A stretch of 64,000 nt of DNA from Gammaproteobacteria bacterium (GCA_004214065.1 SGZM01000004.1:1-64000); one strand, 5' to 3'; numbered from the stretch's first letter, positions 18,892-28,091 are shown. A program made the numbers and translations. The notes: a model not told the origin generated them from the letters alone.

Positions 18892-19619
18892 CAAGAAAGT
18901 TTATCTTCCTAACAGGAGGTGCAAAAAGAATTGGAAAAGTAACGTGCAATGATTTTCATCAAAAAGGCTATGATGTCATATTTCATTACAATCAATCCTC
19001 TAAAGAAGCAAAAGAAATAGAAGATAGGTTGAACAAATTAAGAGAGAATTCTTGCTTTATCGTTCAAGCTGATTTTAATGATCCTGACTCCGTTCGAAAA
19101 CTCCAAGAAAACATTGCTCAAATTACAAATAAGTTAGATGTTTTAATAAACAATGCTTCAAGCTTCTACCCTACTCCGCTGGAAAATGCTACATCTCAAG
19201 AATGGTCTGATCTAATGAACACAAATGCGACTGCTCCATTATTTCTTACGCAAGCTCTGCTGCCCTTCATAAAAAATGCAAAAGGTTCAGTTATAAATAT
19301 TTCTGATACTCTTGCCCCCTCCGGAATTAAAAATTTTAGTCTTTATGCTGGTGCTAAATCTGCCCTTGAGGGTATAACCAAATCTTTGGCGAAAGAGCTG
19401 GCACCAGATATAAGAGTGAACGCTATTTCACCTGGAGCAATACTATGGCCAGAGGATGAAGATCTAACAGATGAACAAAAACAAGACAGACTCAAAAAGG
19501 TTGCTTTGGGAAGAATAGGCAAACCTGAAGATATTTCGTCTTTAGCGGTTTTCCTTTCATCTGCAAACTACATAACCGGACAGATAATTAAAGTAGATGG
19601 AGGGAGGTCCGTAATCTAA
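18888..19619 (+). CDS. SDR oxidoreductase, probable pteridine reductase (FolM-like)
   Basis: The 243-residue protein is a classical short-chain dehydrogenase: cofactor motif TGGAKRIG (residues 10-17), NNAS near 91, and the YAGAK active-site pair near 156. The TGGAKRIG and [11 protein letters not shown] sequences resemble pteridine reductases such as FolM, which reduce dihydrofolate or dihydromonapterin with NADPH. folK and folB lie 3.7 kb downstream on the other strand. Substrate assignment is inference from motifs; another SDR activity is possible. Confidence 0.75.
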   Translation: MTRKFIFLTGGAKRIGKVTCNDFHQKGYDVIFHYNQSSKEAKEIEDRLNKLRENSCFIVQADFNDPDSVRKLQENIAQITNKLDVLINNASSFYPTPLENATSQEWSDLMNTNATAPLFLTQALLPFIKNAKGSVINISDTLAPSGIKNFSLYAGAKSALEGITKSLAKELAPDIRVNAISPGAILWPEDEDLTDEQKQDRLKKVALGRIGKPEDISSLAVFLSSANYITGQIIKVDGGRSVI

Positions 19620-19666
19620 TCTAAATTTTTCTTTTATCATATTTACATCTATCTTATTATTAATTC

Positions 19667-20731
19667 ATGACAAACGAACTGCATCAACCTGACGAAAATA
19701 CTGGGACTATGGAAGTCCTTGAGAGACACCAATTTGATGTCTCAAATCTTAAAGACTACATGCATGAACATGTTGAAGGTTTTGAAGGAGATATAAAAGT
19801 TGAGGAATTTAAAGGTGGGCAATCTAACCCAACTTATAAAATAGTCACTCCTGGACAGTCATATGTCTTAAGAAGAAAACCTCCAGGGAAATTACTTAAA
19901 TCTGCCCATGCAGTAGACAGAGAATATGCAGTTATTACAGCTCTTAACCAAACTGATGTTCCTGTTCCAAAAAGCTACGCACTTTGTGAAGATGATGATG
20001 TCATCGGAACTGCTTTTTATTTGATGGAATTCAAAGATGGTAGAGTGCTTTGGGATCCCGCAATGGAAACCAGCGACGCAGAAGAGGCTAGAGGCGTTTA
20101 TGAATCTATGAATGATTCAATGGCTAAATTACATAGCGTTGATCCCGATGCTGTAGGGCTATCTGAATTTGGCAAGCCTGGAAATTATGTTGGCAGGCAA
20201 GTTTCTAGATGGTCAAAACAATATATTGACTCTGAAACGGAAACTATTGAGTCCATGAATAATTTAATTGAGTGGTTACCTAATAATCTGCCTGCGGAAA
20301 AGAAAACCGGTATTGTCCATGGTGACTACAGTTTAACTAATGTAATGATTGGGAAAAATGATCCTAATGTTATTGCCATTCTTGACTGGGAATTATCAAC
20401 TCTCGGAGATCCTTGTGCTGACTTTAATTACCACTGCTTGCAATATACTATGAACCCAAAATTGGCCGATAAAGAATATTGTAAGGCTCAAGGCATTCCT
20501 GTTATTGATGATTATGTAAAAATGTACTCTGAAAAAATCAACATCGATCTTACCGAAGAGTGGGATCTTTACTCTGCATATAATCTATTTAAGCTTGCAG
20601 GTATATTACAAGGTATATTGGGAAGAGTAAGAGATGGTACTGCAGCCCATGAGAATGCTGCAGAAAGAGCTAGTGGAGTGAAAAATCTCTCAGATACAGC
20701 CTGGGCTTTAGTTGAAAAGAATTTTATATAG
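19667..20731 (+). CDS. Aminoglycoside-phosphotransferase-like kinase, ACAD10/11 type
   Basis: The 354-residue protein has a choline-kinase/APH fold. The glycine-rich ATP loop region is EFKGGQSNPTY, the Brenner motif is VHGDYSLTNVM, and the metal-binding Asp is in ILDWELSTLGDP. This subfamily matches the amino-terminal kinase domain of mammalian ACAD10 and ACAD11, which phosphorylate 4-hydroxy acyl-CoAs. It precedes two MaoC-type hydratase genes by 10 bp, so a role in hydroxyacyl-CoA catabolism is the most likely inference. Antibiotic modification is unlikely. Confidence 0.82.
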   Translation: MTNELHQPDENTGTMEVLERHQFDVSNLKDYMHEHVEGFEGDIKVEEFKGGQSNPTYKIVTPGQSYVLRRKPPGKLLKSAHAVDREYAVITALNQTDVPVPKSYALCEDDDVIGTAFYLMEFKDGRVLWDPAMETSDAEEARGVYESMNDSMAKLHSVDPDAVGLSEFGKPGNYVGRQVSRWSKQYIDSETETIESMNNLIEWLPNNLPAEKKTGIVHGDYSLTNVMIGKNDPNVIAILDWELSTLGDPCADFNYHCLQYTMNPKLADKEYCKAQGIPVIDDYVKMYSEKINIDLTEEWDLYSAYNLFKLAGILQGILGRVRDGTAAHENAAERASGVKNLSDTAWALVEKNFI

Positions 20732-20740
20732 GAGAAAATT

Positions 20741-21244
20741 ATGGCTATTGATAAATTTTTAGTCGAAGCAAGTCATATTATGATGTTTGCAAGATCTGTT
20801 GGAGATGCAAACCCAATATATCATGATGCTGAATATGCTGAAGGCACTGAACTGGGTGGAATCATAGCTCCCCCAACCTTTGCTCAGTCAAGTGCTCAGT
20901 TTGATCCAAATTACTTTCTCAGACCTAAAGTTGGTGGAGATGGATGGTTTGGTTCAGGAAAAGAAGCTACTGGAGCGAAACCTTCAAAAGAATCTGGAGA
21001 CTCTGGTGGAGGCGCGGCAATGGGGTTGCATGCTGAACAACATTTTGAGTATCACATGACTCTCAAGGCTGGAGATATTTTGACCGCAACAACCAAACCT
21101 GGAAATTCGTGGGAAAAAGAAAGTAAAAGAGCCGGTAAATTGAAATTCAGTGAAAGTGTTACTGAATATAGAAATCAAGATGGAGAGTTGGTGATAACAG
21201 CCACAGGAGTTGGTGTCCAAACAGAAAGGGCCGTAGATAGCTAG
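20741..21244 (+). CDS. MaoC-like dehydratase, FAS1-type amino-terminal half
   Basis: The 167-residue protein has a single hot-dog fold with VGDANPIYHD near residue 20 and GGIIAPPTFAQ following, as in MaoC_dehydrat_N domains. Such subunits pair with a catalytic MaoC partner to form a split (R)-enoyl-CoA hydratase, as in mycobacterial HadAB-type enzymes or eukaryotic HTD2. The partner gene begins 9 bp downstream. A good Shine-Dalgarno (TAGGAGAAAATT) precedes the start. Confidence 0.82.
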   Translation: MAIDKFLVEASHIMMFARSVGDANPIYHDAEYAEGTELGGIIAPPTFAQSSAQFDPNYFLRPKVGGDGWFGSGKEATGAKPSKESGDSGGGAAMGLHAEQHFEYHMTLKAGDILTATTKPGNSWEKESKRAGKLKFSESVTEYRNQDGELVITATGVGVQTERAVDS

Positions 21245-21253
21245 GAGAGAAAC

Positions 21254-21673
21254 ATGCTTAAAGAAAATGAAATACAAGTCGGTGATACACATTCAGCTGT
21301 ATTAGTAGAAGATCTAAAAAGAACACAAATAGTTCAATACGCTGGGGCATCAGGAGATTATAATCCTTTGCATACAGACGAAATTTTTACTACTCAGATT
21401 GCAGGATATCCAAGTGTATTTGCTCATGGAATGTTATCTATGGGATTAACTGGAACAATGCTAACTGATTATGTTGGTGACGGAGCTTTAAAGAAATATG
21501 GTGTAAGGTTCACCAATCAGGTTTGGCCTGGAGATACTCTTACTGGCAAAACTACCATTATAGAAATCAGAGAAGAAGATGGTGGTAAAGTCATTGATTT
21601 AATGATTGAGACAACAAATCAAAATGATGTGGCCGTGATTACTGGAAATGCTACAGCAAAAATAGAGTCTTAA
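21254..21673 (+). CDS. MaoC-family (R)-enoyl-CoA hydratase subunit
   Basis: The 139-residue hot-dog protein carries the hydratase-2 motif AGASGDYNPLHTDE (Asp-His catalytic pair, near residues 31-44) followed by FAHGMLSMGL. It is expected to hydrate trans-2-enoyl-CoA to (R)-3-hydroxyacyl-CoA together with the preceding subunit. A strong Shine-Dalgarno (TAGGAGAGAAAC) lies before the ATG. The chain length or ring system of the substrate cannot be read from the sequence. Confidence 0.87.
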   Translation: MLKENEIQVGDTHSAVLVEDLKRTQIVQYAGASGDYNPLHTDEIFTTQIAGYPSVFAHGMLSMGLTGTMLTDYVGDGALKKYGVRFTNQVWPGDTLTGKTTIIEIREEDGGKVIDLMIETTNQNDVAVITGNATAKIES

Positions 21674-21700
21674 AATAAATATTTAAAAAGGGGAGAAATT

Positions 21701-23275
21701 TTGTCAGAAGAAAAAAATTCTGAGGTCGGAGGCTATCACGCCAAAGTTGCCCTAAGTCTTCTTGTCTTAGTGTATATATTCAATTTTGTAGACAGACAGA
21801 TACTCTCGATACTTGCAGAAGATATTAAAGCCGATTTAGGAATTTCCAATAGCGACATAGGCTTCTTGTTTGGAACAGCTTTTGGAGTATTTTATTCTGT
21901 AGTGGGAATACCTATGGGTAAACTTGCAGATTCTTGGAATAGAAAAAATTTGATAAGTGCAGGATTAGCCTTTTGGAGTCTTATGACTTTCCTCTCTGGA
22001 ACGGCTAAGTCATTTTTAAGTCTCTCAATTTACAGGTTTGGTGTAGGCATAGGAGAATCCAGCGCAACCCCCTCTGCTTACTCATTACTTTCAGACTACT
22101 TTTCACCGAAAGTAAGAGCAACGGTCCTCTCTATTTACTCTAGCGGGCTATATATAGGAGCAGGAATAGGTCTATTTTTGGGAGGTGCTATTCTAGATAC
22201 ATGGAATTCAGCTTATCCTGATCATACCCAGGCTCCATTTGGACTCAAGGGCTGGCAAGCTGCTTTTATGGGTGTTGGATTCCCAGGAATTTTATTATCG
22301 ATAATTACTTTCACATTTATAAAAGAGCCTGTTCGAGGTCTAAGTGAAGGAATTACTACAGAGCCCAGTAAAGAACCATTCAAAGATACCTTTAAGGAAT
22401 TTATAGGGCTAACTCCCATATCTTTATTAGGTAATAAAGATACCCTGAAATCCCTAGGTATAAATACACTCATAGCCTCTGTTATTTTTTTATTATGTTT
22501 TTCGCTTTATAAAGTTACTGGAGACTTTCTTCAATGGATAGCTTGGGGCATTGGAACCTATCTTGTCTGCACCTGGATTCAAAGTCTCAGTAAAAGAGAT
22601 ATAGTTGCTTTCACTTTAATGTTCCGAAGTAAGGCTATCATTTATTCATTTATTTCGTTTCCTTGTATACCCTTTGTTGGCTATGCCTATTCAGCCTTCA
22701 CACCTTCCTTTTACATAAACTATCACGGCATGACTGCTTTAGAAATAGGCACTCTAATTGGTTTAATAACAGCAATAGGATCTTTTATTGGTGTGATTGG
22801 AGGTGGTTACTTCGGCGATAAACTGAGAGAAAAGTATGCAGGAGGAAGACTCTATGTAATTTTTGTAGGCGGTGTCCTCATAACAACTTTTGGATGTTTT
22901 GGAATGATCTATTCTGAAACAAAAAATATGTCCCTGTTGTTTAATTTTATATATCACATAGGGAGTTCAGTCTATGTAGGATGCGCCGCAACCACGGTTA
23001 CAAATCTAGTCCTGCCCAGAATGCGCGCCATGGCAGGTGCATTCTTCATTCTAACGCTCAGTATGATTGGCCTAGCTCTAGGACCCTACACATTAGGAAG
23101 AATTAGTGATCTTTTTGAGTATCAAGGTTATGCCCCTGGAGATGCAATGCAAACCTCAATGGCTCTCATACTTGTAATATTGATTATTCCAACTATAACT
23201 TTATTTTTAGCCGCTAAGAATCTCAAGGCGGACGAAGAGTCGGTCATGGAAAGAGCTAAAGCATTAGGGGAATGA
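21701..23275 (+). CDS. MFS transporter, Spinster-like
   Basis: The 524-residue protein has about 12 hydrophobic segments and an MFS signature: FNFVDRQILSILAEDIK in helix 1 and GKLADSWNRKNLI in the loop between helices 2 and 3. The NFVDRQ sequence and loop pattern resemble Spinster-type MFS proteins that move lipids or organic acids. It starts with TTG, supported by a strong AAAGGGGAGAAATT ribosome site. Being 28 bp after the hydratase gene, it may import the substrate of that module. Confidence 0.85.
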   Translation: MSEEKNSEVGGYHAKVALSLLVLVYIFNFVDRQILSILAEDIKADLGISNSDIGFLFGTAFGVFYSVVGIPMGKLADSWNRKNLISAGLAFWSLMTFLSGTAKSFLSLSIYRFGVGIGESSATPSAYSLLSDYFSPKVRATVLSIYSSGLYIGAGIGLFLGGAILDTWNSAYPDHTQAPFGLKGWQAAFMGVGFPGILLSIITFTFIKEPVRGLSEGITTEPSKEPFKDTFKEFIGLTPISLLGNKDTLKSLGINTLIASVIFLLCFSLYKVTGDFLQWIAWGIGTYLVCTWIQSLSKRDIVAFTLMFRSKAIIYSFISFPCIPFVGYAYSAFTPSFYINYHGMTALEIGTLIGLITAIGSFIGVIGGGYFGDKLREKYAGGRLYVIFVGGVLITTFGCFGMIYSETKNMSLLFNFIYHIGSSVYVGCAATTVTNLVLPRMRAMAGAFFILTLSMIGLALGPYTLGRISDLFEYQGYAPGDAMQTSMALILVILIIPTITLFLAAKNLKADEESVMERAKALGE

Positions 23276-23282
23276 AAAAGAC

Positions 23283-23741
23283 TTAAGGCTTAATTTTCAA
23301 GTCACTAAGAGATTGAGTGAAAGTTTTATTGGTTTCCGGATGTATATAATCTCCGGCGATCTCCACTAAAGGCTCCAAGACAAATTTATATTTAGTTATA
23401 TCTGAACTTGGAACTTCGATACCATCCCGATTTTGGATTAGATCTCCGTAAAGTATAAGATCTAAATCTATAATTCTATCTGACATACCTTTTTGAGATA
23501 TAGTCCGACCCATACTTTTCTCTATCTTTTTTAAGAGAAGAGTGAGCTCATTGGGACTAAGTTGAGTATCAAAAAAACAGACCAAATTTAAAAAATCTTT
23601 ACCTTTGAAGCCTTCAGCAGATGTTTGAATAATACTTGAGTAAGTTACGTCAAAATAAGAATCTAAAATAAGTTTAACTTTATTTATATTAGTCTTAGCA
23701 TCTATATTTGATCCTATGCTGAGGAACGCTTTCTGACTCAA
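23283..23741 (-). CDS. folK: 2-amino-4-hydroxy-6-hydroxymethyldihydropteridine diphosphokinase
   Basis: The 152-residue HPPK transfers pyrophosphate from ATP to the pterin in folate synthesis. It has LSIGSNIDAK at the amino end and the metal-site motif DRIIDLDLILYGD near residues 88-100. The start overlaps the folB stop by 4 bp. Its 3' end faces the MFS gene with a 7-bp gap. Confidence 0.94.
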   Translation of the reverse strand: MSQKAFLSIGSNIDAKTNINKVKLILDSYFDVTYSSIIQTSAEGFKGKDFLNLVCFFDTQLSPNELTLLLKKIEKSMGRTISQKGMSDRIIDLDLILYGDLIQNRDGIEVPSSDITKYKFVLEPLVEIAGDYIHPETNKTFTQSLSDLKIKP

Positions 23742-24085
23742 GGGCGTGTAATTGATATGCCAACTGAATCAGATCCTCGTAACGCTCCAGGTTTCGACAA
23801 AGTCACTTTAACAGTAGTTACTGGAAATTCTTTGAGGATGATTTTGGATATATTTTCTGCAAGTGTTTCTACTAATTGAAATTTAGAATTTTTTATAAAG
23901 GAAGTTATTCTCTTACCTACTAATTTATAATTGAGCGCATCTTCTATGGAATCTGACTTGGCAGCCTTCTTGTTATCAAAATCCATCTCGATATCAACAG
24001 ATATAATCTGCCTTACTTCACGCTCCCACTTGAATATTCCAATTATTCCTTCTACCTCTAAACCTCTTATAAAAACCTTGTCCAT
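23738..24085 (-). CDS. folB: Dihydroneopterin aldolase
   Basis: The 115-residue protein cleaves dihydroneopterin to hydroxymethyl-dihydropterin, the step just before FolK. It has VEGIIGIFKWEREVRQ near the amino end, ALNYK in the middle, and the catalytic region LVETLAENIS, with TLSKPGALRGSDSVGI at the carboxyl end. It is placed between tsaD (1 bp gap) and folK (4 bp overlap). Confidence 0.94.
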   Translation of the reverse strand: MDKVFIRGLEVEGIIGIFKWEREVRQIISVDIEMDFDNKKAAKSDSIEDALNYKLVGKRITSFIKNSKFQLVETLAENISKIILKEFPVTTVKVTLSKPGALRGSDSVGISITRP

Positions 24086-24086
24086 G

Positions 24087-25088
24087 TTACAGCTCCGAAA
24101 GAGGCCAACGCGGCTTAATATTTAGACTTAAATTTTTATCAGCTTTATTTAAGTAGTAACTTCCAGCATAAGCAATCATAGCTCCGTTATCAGTGCATCT
24201 TGCAATGGGTGGAAAGAAAATATTTTTATCACTCAATCCAGCAACTAAAATCTCTCTAATATATTTATTAGATGCAACACCTCCTCCTATAACTAATTCC
24301 TTTAAACCAGTCTCTTGTAAAGCACTTCTTGTTTTAAATAACAAAGTATCTGCAACGGCAGCTTGAAACGAAGCAGCGATGTCAGCCTTTTGAGAAGATG
24401 AGATTTCTTTAGTTTTTTTAGATTCATAAAAGACAGCTGTTTTGAGACCGCTAAAACTAAAATTATGATTATTTTTATCTGTCATGGGCCTGGGGAAATT
24501 AAAAGCTGCTGGATTACCCTCTTTTGCTAAGGTTTCAATCTTAGGACCTCCCGGATATCCTAATTCTAAAATTTTAGCAACCTTATCAAAGGCCTCTCCA
24601 ACAGCATCATCGAGAGTCTGTCCTATAATTTCATAATTTCCAAGCGACTTTGCATTTATCAGTAAACAGTGACCGCCAGATATTAATAAAGTTAAAAAAG
24701 GAAATGAAGGTGCCGGGTTCTCTAATAAATTAATTAACAAGTGCGCTTCCATGTGATGAACCCCAATGGAAGGTTTGTTTAAACTTAAAGCAATAGCTTT
24801 AGCAGTTGAAGACCCAATTAAGAGAGGTCCTCTCAATCCTGGGCCGGCAGTATAAGCAATCCCATCGATATCCTTTAATGTATATCCAGAATCTTTCATG
24901 GTTAAGTTTATCAAGGGAATTAGTTTTTTTAGATGGTCTCGAGAGGCTATTTCTGGAACTACTCCTCCATATTCGGCATGCTTTGATGCTTGGCTAAATA
25001 ACTGTTCAGAAACAATAGCATTTGTATCACTATCAAAGATAGCTACTCCAGTTTCATCGCAAGATGTCTCAATTCCTAAAACTTTCAT
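24087..25088 (-). CDS. tsaD: tRNA N6-adenosine threonylcarbamoyltransferase TsaD
   Basis: The 333-residue ASKHA-fold protein transfers threonylcarbamoyl to A37 of ANN-decoding tRNAs with TsaB and TsaE. It opens MKVLGIETSCDETG, has the iron-binding HHMEAHLL, and the ATP motif VIGGGVASNKYIR. I chose the ATG at 25088; a TTG two codons earlier (25094) is less likely. Its divergence from rpsU is the usual gammaproteobacterial arrangement. Confidence 0.95.
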   Translation of the reverse strand: MKVLGIETSCDETGVAIFDSDTNAIVSEQLFSQASKHAEYGGVVPEIASRDHLKKLIPLINLTMKDSGYTLKDIDGIAYTAGPGLRGPLLIGSSTAKAIALSLNKPSIGVHHMEAHLLINLLENPAPSFPFLTLLISGGHCLLINAKSLGNYEIIGQTLDDAVGEAFDKVAKILELGYPGGPKIETLAKEGNPAAFNFPRPMTDKNNHNFSFSGLKTAVFYESKKTKEISSSQKADIAASFQAAVADTLLFKTRSALQETGLKELVIGGGVASNKYIREILVAGLSDKNIFFPPIARCTDNGAMIAYAGSYYLNKADKNLSLNIKPRWPLSEL

Positions 25089-25133
25089 GATCAAGTAAAG
25101 CTATTTTCGTTGAAAATAAAAAAAAAGAAACAC

Positions 25134-25162
25134 TTTCCAAATTAAAAATGGTTCTATAGAAT
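25134..25162 (+). promoter_or_regulatory. Candidate promoter for rpsU
   Basis: TTTCCA (25134-25139) and TAGAAT (25157-25162) are 17 bp apart in the tsaD/rpsU divergent gap. A start near 25169 would give a 17-base leader beginning at the small CCC-TAA-GGG hairpin that overlaps the ribosome site. Confidence 0.35.
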
Positions 25163-25185
25163 TGCGCATCCCTAAGGGGTTATTT

Positions 25186-25401
25186 ATGCCATCAATAAAA
25201 ATAAGACCAAATGAATCTTTTGACGTAGGACTAAGAAAGTTCAAGAGAGCTTGTGAAAAAGCAGGAATTATTCCTGAAGTAAGAAAAAGAGAATTCTACG
25301 AAAAACCAACTTCAGTTCTTAAAAGAAAAAAAGCTGCTGCCGTTAAAAGAGAACAAAAGAATCAAAGAAAGAACAGATTAGGAAGACCTCCTAGATTCTA
25401 G
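25186..25401 (+). CDS. rpsU: 30S ribosomal protein S21
   Basis: The 71-residue basic protein is S21, beginning [21 protein letters not shown], the standard start, and ending RLGRPPRF. The ATG at 25186 follows the strong Shine-Dalgarno TAAGGGG by 6 bases; frames opening earlier in the same phase lack this support. S21 assists initiation on the 30S subunit. In relatives rpsU is followed by yqeY, dnaG and rpoD; only yqeY is kept here. Confidence 0.96.
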   Translation: MPSIKIRPNESFDVGLRKFKRACEKAGIIPEVRKREFYEKPTSVLKRKKAAAVKREQKNQRKNRLGRPPRF

Positions 25402-25413
25402 ATCTATAGCCTA

Positions 25414-25866
25414 ATGGCAAATACTATAAGACCCCTAATAGAGGAAGCTGTCAAACTCTCTATGCGAGAGAGAAATAAAGACAAAACCTCTACTCTAAGA
25501 ATGGCTGTTTCTGAGCTCAAAAAAGAAGAAATAGACACTCGCACTGAAATTACTGATGAAACTTCTATAAGAATTCTTCAAAGAATGATCAAACAGAGGA
25601 AGGAGTCAATGTCTCAATTTAATGATGCTGGCAGAGAGGAATTAGCAGAAAAAGAAGCGCTTGAAATTTCAATACTGGAAGAGTTTATGCCACAACAAAT
25701 GGAGGAAGACGAAATTAGAATAATAGTCTCAAAGGTAATAGAAACTTCAGGAGCTACAAATCCACAAGATATGGGCAAGGTTATGGGAATGCTCAAATCT
25801 GAATTTCAAGGGAATGCAGATATGGGTCTAGTGAGTAAAATAGTAAAAGAAAGTCTAACTATCTAA
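25414..25866 (+). CDS. yqeY: GatB/YqeY domain protein
   Basis: The 150-residue protein matches the YqeY family (KTSTLRMAVSELKKEEID, MIKQRKESMSQF, FMPQQMEEDEI, GKVMGMLK). The fold resembles the tail domain of GatB, which contacts tRNA, but the role of free-standing YqeY is not settled. It follows rpsU by 12 bp. Its TAA interlocks with the stop of ribE on the other strand within CTAA. Confidence 0.92.
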   Translation: MANTIRPLIEEAVKLSMRERNKDKTSTLRMAVSELKKEEIDTRTEITDETSIRILQRMIKQRKESMSQFNDAGREELAEKEALEISILEEFMPQQMEEDEIRIIVSKVIETSGATNPQDMGKVMGMLKSEFQGNADMGLVSKIVKESLTI

Positions 25867-26465
25867 TTTTTGCTGATTAAAGATTCAGCAGCATTAATAG
25901 TAGCGTAAGTAGTTTGGTCTATCTCTAAATTCAATAAATCCCCATCGGAAACTTTTGAAAGGTTTGTAGCATCAAGTGTTTCGGGTATTAAAAATACAGA
26001 AAATGAGTTAGATGTCTTTTTTGCAATTGTTAAACTTGCACCATTTATAGCGATATAACCTTTAAGAAGTATATATTTACTCCACTCTTCAGGGCATTCA
26101 ATTACCAACTCTGTTTCCTCTTTTGACTTAATTAGTCTTGAAGAAGCCTTACAAGATATATGGCCAGATAATATATGACCTCCTACTTCATCACCAAATT
26201 TTAATGAACGTTCAAGATTAACTTTAGACCCCTCAGAAACGAATTCTAAATTAGTTACTCGCAAGGTTTCTGGGATTACATCAAACGATACGCAGTCTTC
26301 AGTAAATTTAACAACAGTTAGACAAACACCATTAACTGCCAGGCTAGCACCTATCTTCAGGTCCTTCAGAAGGTCTGGTTGAGTCTTCACCTCAAGAAAA
26401 ACTCCTGAATCAGTTTCTTTTTTACAAGAGATAAGGCCAATATCTTGTACTATTCCAGTAAACAT
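25863..26465 (-). CDS. ribE: Riboflavin synthase, alpha subunit
   Basis: The 200-residue protein catalyses dismutation of two 6,7-dimethyl-8-ribityllumazines to riboflavin. It starts MFTGIVQDIG and contains two lumazine-binding repeats with matching cores GASLAVNGVCLTV (about 38-50) and GYIAINGASLTI (about 135-146). It overlaps pyrE by one base and shares its stop tetranucleotide with yqeY. The gene is called ribC or ribE in different species. Confidence 0.95.
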   Translation of the reverse strand: MFTGIVQDIGLISCKKETDSGVFLEVKTQPDLLKDLKIGASLAVNGVCLTVVKFTEDCVSFDVIPETLRVTNLEFVSEGSKVNLERSLKFGDEVGGHILSGHISCKASSRLIKSKEETELVIECPEEWSKYILLKGYIAINGASLTIAKKTSNSFSVFLIPETLDATNLSKVSDGDLLNLEIDQTTYATINAAESLISKN

Positions 26466-27094
26466 TATAAATCTGCCAAATAATTTTTTATTATAGTTGC
26501 CTGACTGGTTTTTCCAGATTTATCGAAAAAATCTACAAGTTGCGAAATTTTGGCAAGGGATAAAATATCGATATCAAATTCTTGCTGAATTTTTTCCCTA
26601 GCAACAACACCGTCTATTTTTTCTTCTCTATCTAAAGCTACAAGGCAACCAGAAACTTCACCACCCGACTTTGATATAATTCTCAATGATTGTTTTAAGG
26701 CAGTGCCCGCAGTCAAAACGTCATCTATAACAAGAACTTTTTTATTTTTAATATCCCCAACCAAACTTCCTCCTTCGCCATGAGATTTTTCTTCCTTCCT
26801 ATCAAAGGCGAAAGGAATAGGTCTAGATATTTTTACGCTTAGTGAGGCAGAAATAGCTGCGGCTAGGGGTATCCCTTTGTAAGCCGGTCCGAAAATTACA
26901 TCGAAACTTAGAGAATTATCAAGAATATGGCTTGAGTAAAGGTCGGCAAGCTTTGCTATATGTCCTTCAGAAAAAAAAGATCCTACATTAAAGAAATAAG
27001 GACTCTTTTTACCTGATTTCAGTGTGAAATCTCCCATTAATAGGGAATTCGACTCTAGAGCAAGCTCAAAGAATATGTTTTCTTTTTTTGTCAT
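26465..27094 (-). CDS. pyrE: Orotate phosphoribosyltransferase
   Basis: The 209-residue enzyme makes OMP from orotate and PRPP in pyrimidine synthesis. It shows the FTLKSGKKSPYFFNVG substrate region, GPAYKGIPLA, RKEEKSHGEGGSLVG (flexible loop) and the PRPP motif VLVIDDVLTAGTA. It is the first gene of a two-gene run with ribE and diverges from gmk across 59 bp. Confidence 0.96.
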   Translation of the reverse strand: MTKKENIFFELALESNSLLMGDFTLKSGKKSPYFFNVGSFFSEGHIAKLADLYSSHILDNSLSFDVIFGPAYKGIPLAAAISASLSVKISRPIPFAFDRKEEKSHGEGGSLVGDIKNKKVLVIDDVLTAGTALKQSLRIISKSGGEVSGCLVALDREEKIDGVVAREKIQQEFDIDILSLAKISQLVDFFDKSGKTSQATIIKNYLADL

Positions 27095-27153
27095 AAACTA
27101 TAAAAACTTAGATATTTTAAAGGTATTTCACCTACAATAAACTTTTTTTAAAC

Positions 27154-27768
27154 ATGGGCAAATTATTTGTAATATCTGCACCGTCGGGTACGGGCAAAAC
27201 TTCACTTATTAAATCGCTTCTAGAAGATCCTATGTCTTCTAATACAAAACTTGGTATTTCTTGCACAACGAGAGAGAAAAGGCCTAAAGAAAAAGATGGA
27301 ATTTCATACTTCTTTATATCTGAAGAAGAGTTTAAAGAGAGAGTAAATAATAAAAATTTTCTTGAATATGCTGAAGTTTTTGGAAATCTTTATGGCACAC
27401 CCAAGGACTGGGTCCTATCGATTCTTGCAAAGGATGAAAATGTCATTCTGGAATTAGATATACAAGGTGCACTGCAAGTTAAGGAAACATTTCCAAATAC
27501 TCAAACTATATTCATTATTCCTCCCTCATATGAAGATCTAACAAAAAGGCTTGAGCAAAGAGCTCAAGACTCAACTGAAGAAATACAAAGAAGGCTGAAT
27601 GAAGCAAGAAAAGAAATAACTATCGGCAAGGACTTTGACCAGATTATTGTTAATAATAATTTTGATGATGCATTAGGTGACTTAAAGAAATTTATTTTCT
27701 TAGATGAAGGTCCCTCAAAAAAAAGGAGTGAAGCGAATAAAAACTCTTTAAATCTATTGCTGGATTGA
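27154..27768 (+). CDS. gmk: Guanylate kinase
   Basis: The 204-residue enzyme phosphorylates GMP to GDP. The P-loop is [11 protein letters not shown] (residues 8-18), followed by [18 protein letters not shown] in the GMP-binding lobe and [12 protein letters not shown]. It begins the conserved run gmk-rpoZ-spoT-ridA-recG. Some 50 bp separate it from rpoZ. Confidence 0.96.
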   Translation: MGKLFVISAPSGTGKTSLIKSLLEDPMSSNTKLGISCTTREKRPKEKDGISYFFISEEEFKERVNNKNFLEYAEVFGNLYGTPKDWVLSILAKDENVILELDIQGALQVKETFPNTQTIFIIPPSYEDLTKRLEQRAQDSTEEIQRRLNEARKEITIGKDFDQIIVNNNFDDALGDLKKFIFLDEGPSKKRSEANKNSLNLLLD

Positions 27769-27818
27769 ATATAGAGTTTGCTTTAGAATGCCCACCCTCA
27801 CAATTAAATGATATACAA

Positions 27819-28091
27819 ATGGCTAGAATTACAGTTGAAGAAGCATTAGAAAAAGTAACCACAAGGTATGAGTTAATTATACTTGCAGCTAAAAGAGCAA
27901 GGCAGCTAGCCACCGGTGGTAGACGTCCAACCCTAGAATGGGAAGATGACAAACCAACCGTTATGGCGCTAAGAGAAATTGAAGCTGGAACGGTCACGGT
28001 TGATAATATCAATGACTTGAAGGTAGATATAGCTGACCTAGAGCAAGAGTTTTCTGATGAGCTTGCAGCAGAAGACTTGCCACAATCTTAA
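27819..28091 (+). CDS. rpoZ: RNA polymerase omega subunit
   Basis: The 90-residue protein begins [13 protein letters not shown] and has [18 protein letters not shown], both typical of omega, which helps assemble and stabilise the beta' subunit and forms part of a ppGpp site. The ATG at 27819 is chosen because it gives the conserved amino end; the frame extends further upstream without homologous sequence. It is acidic at the carboxyl end. Confidence 0.95.
   Translation: MARITVEEALEKVTTRYELIILAAKRARQLATGGRRPTLEWEDDKPTVMALREIEAGTVTVDNINDLKVDIADLEQEFSDELAAEDLPQS

Noticed and set aside
19667-20731. Antibiotic resistance gene (aminoglycoside phosphotransferase)
   Set aside because: The fold is APH-like, but the sequence follows the ACAD10/11 kinase group and its neighbours are hydratases, so a resistance role is not supported.
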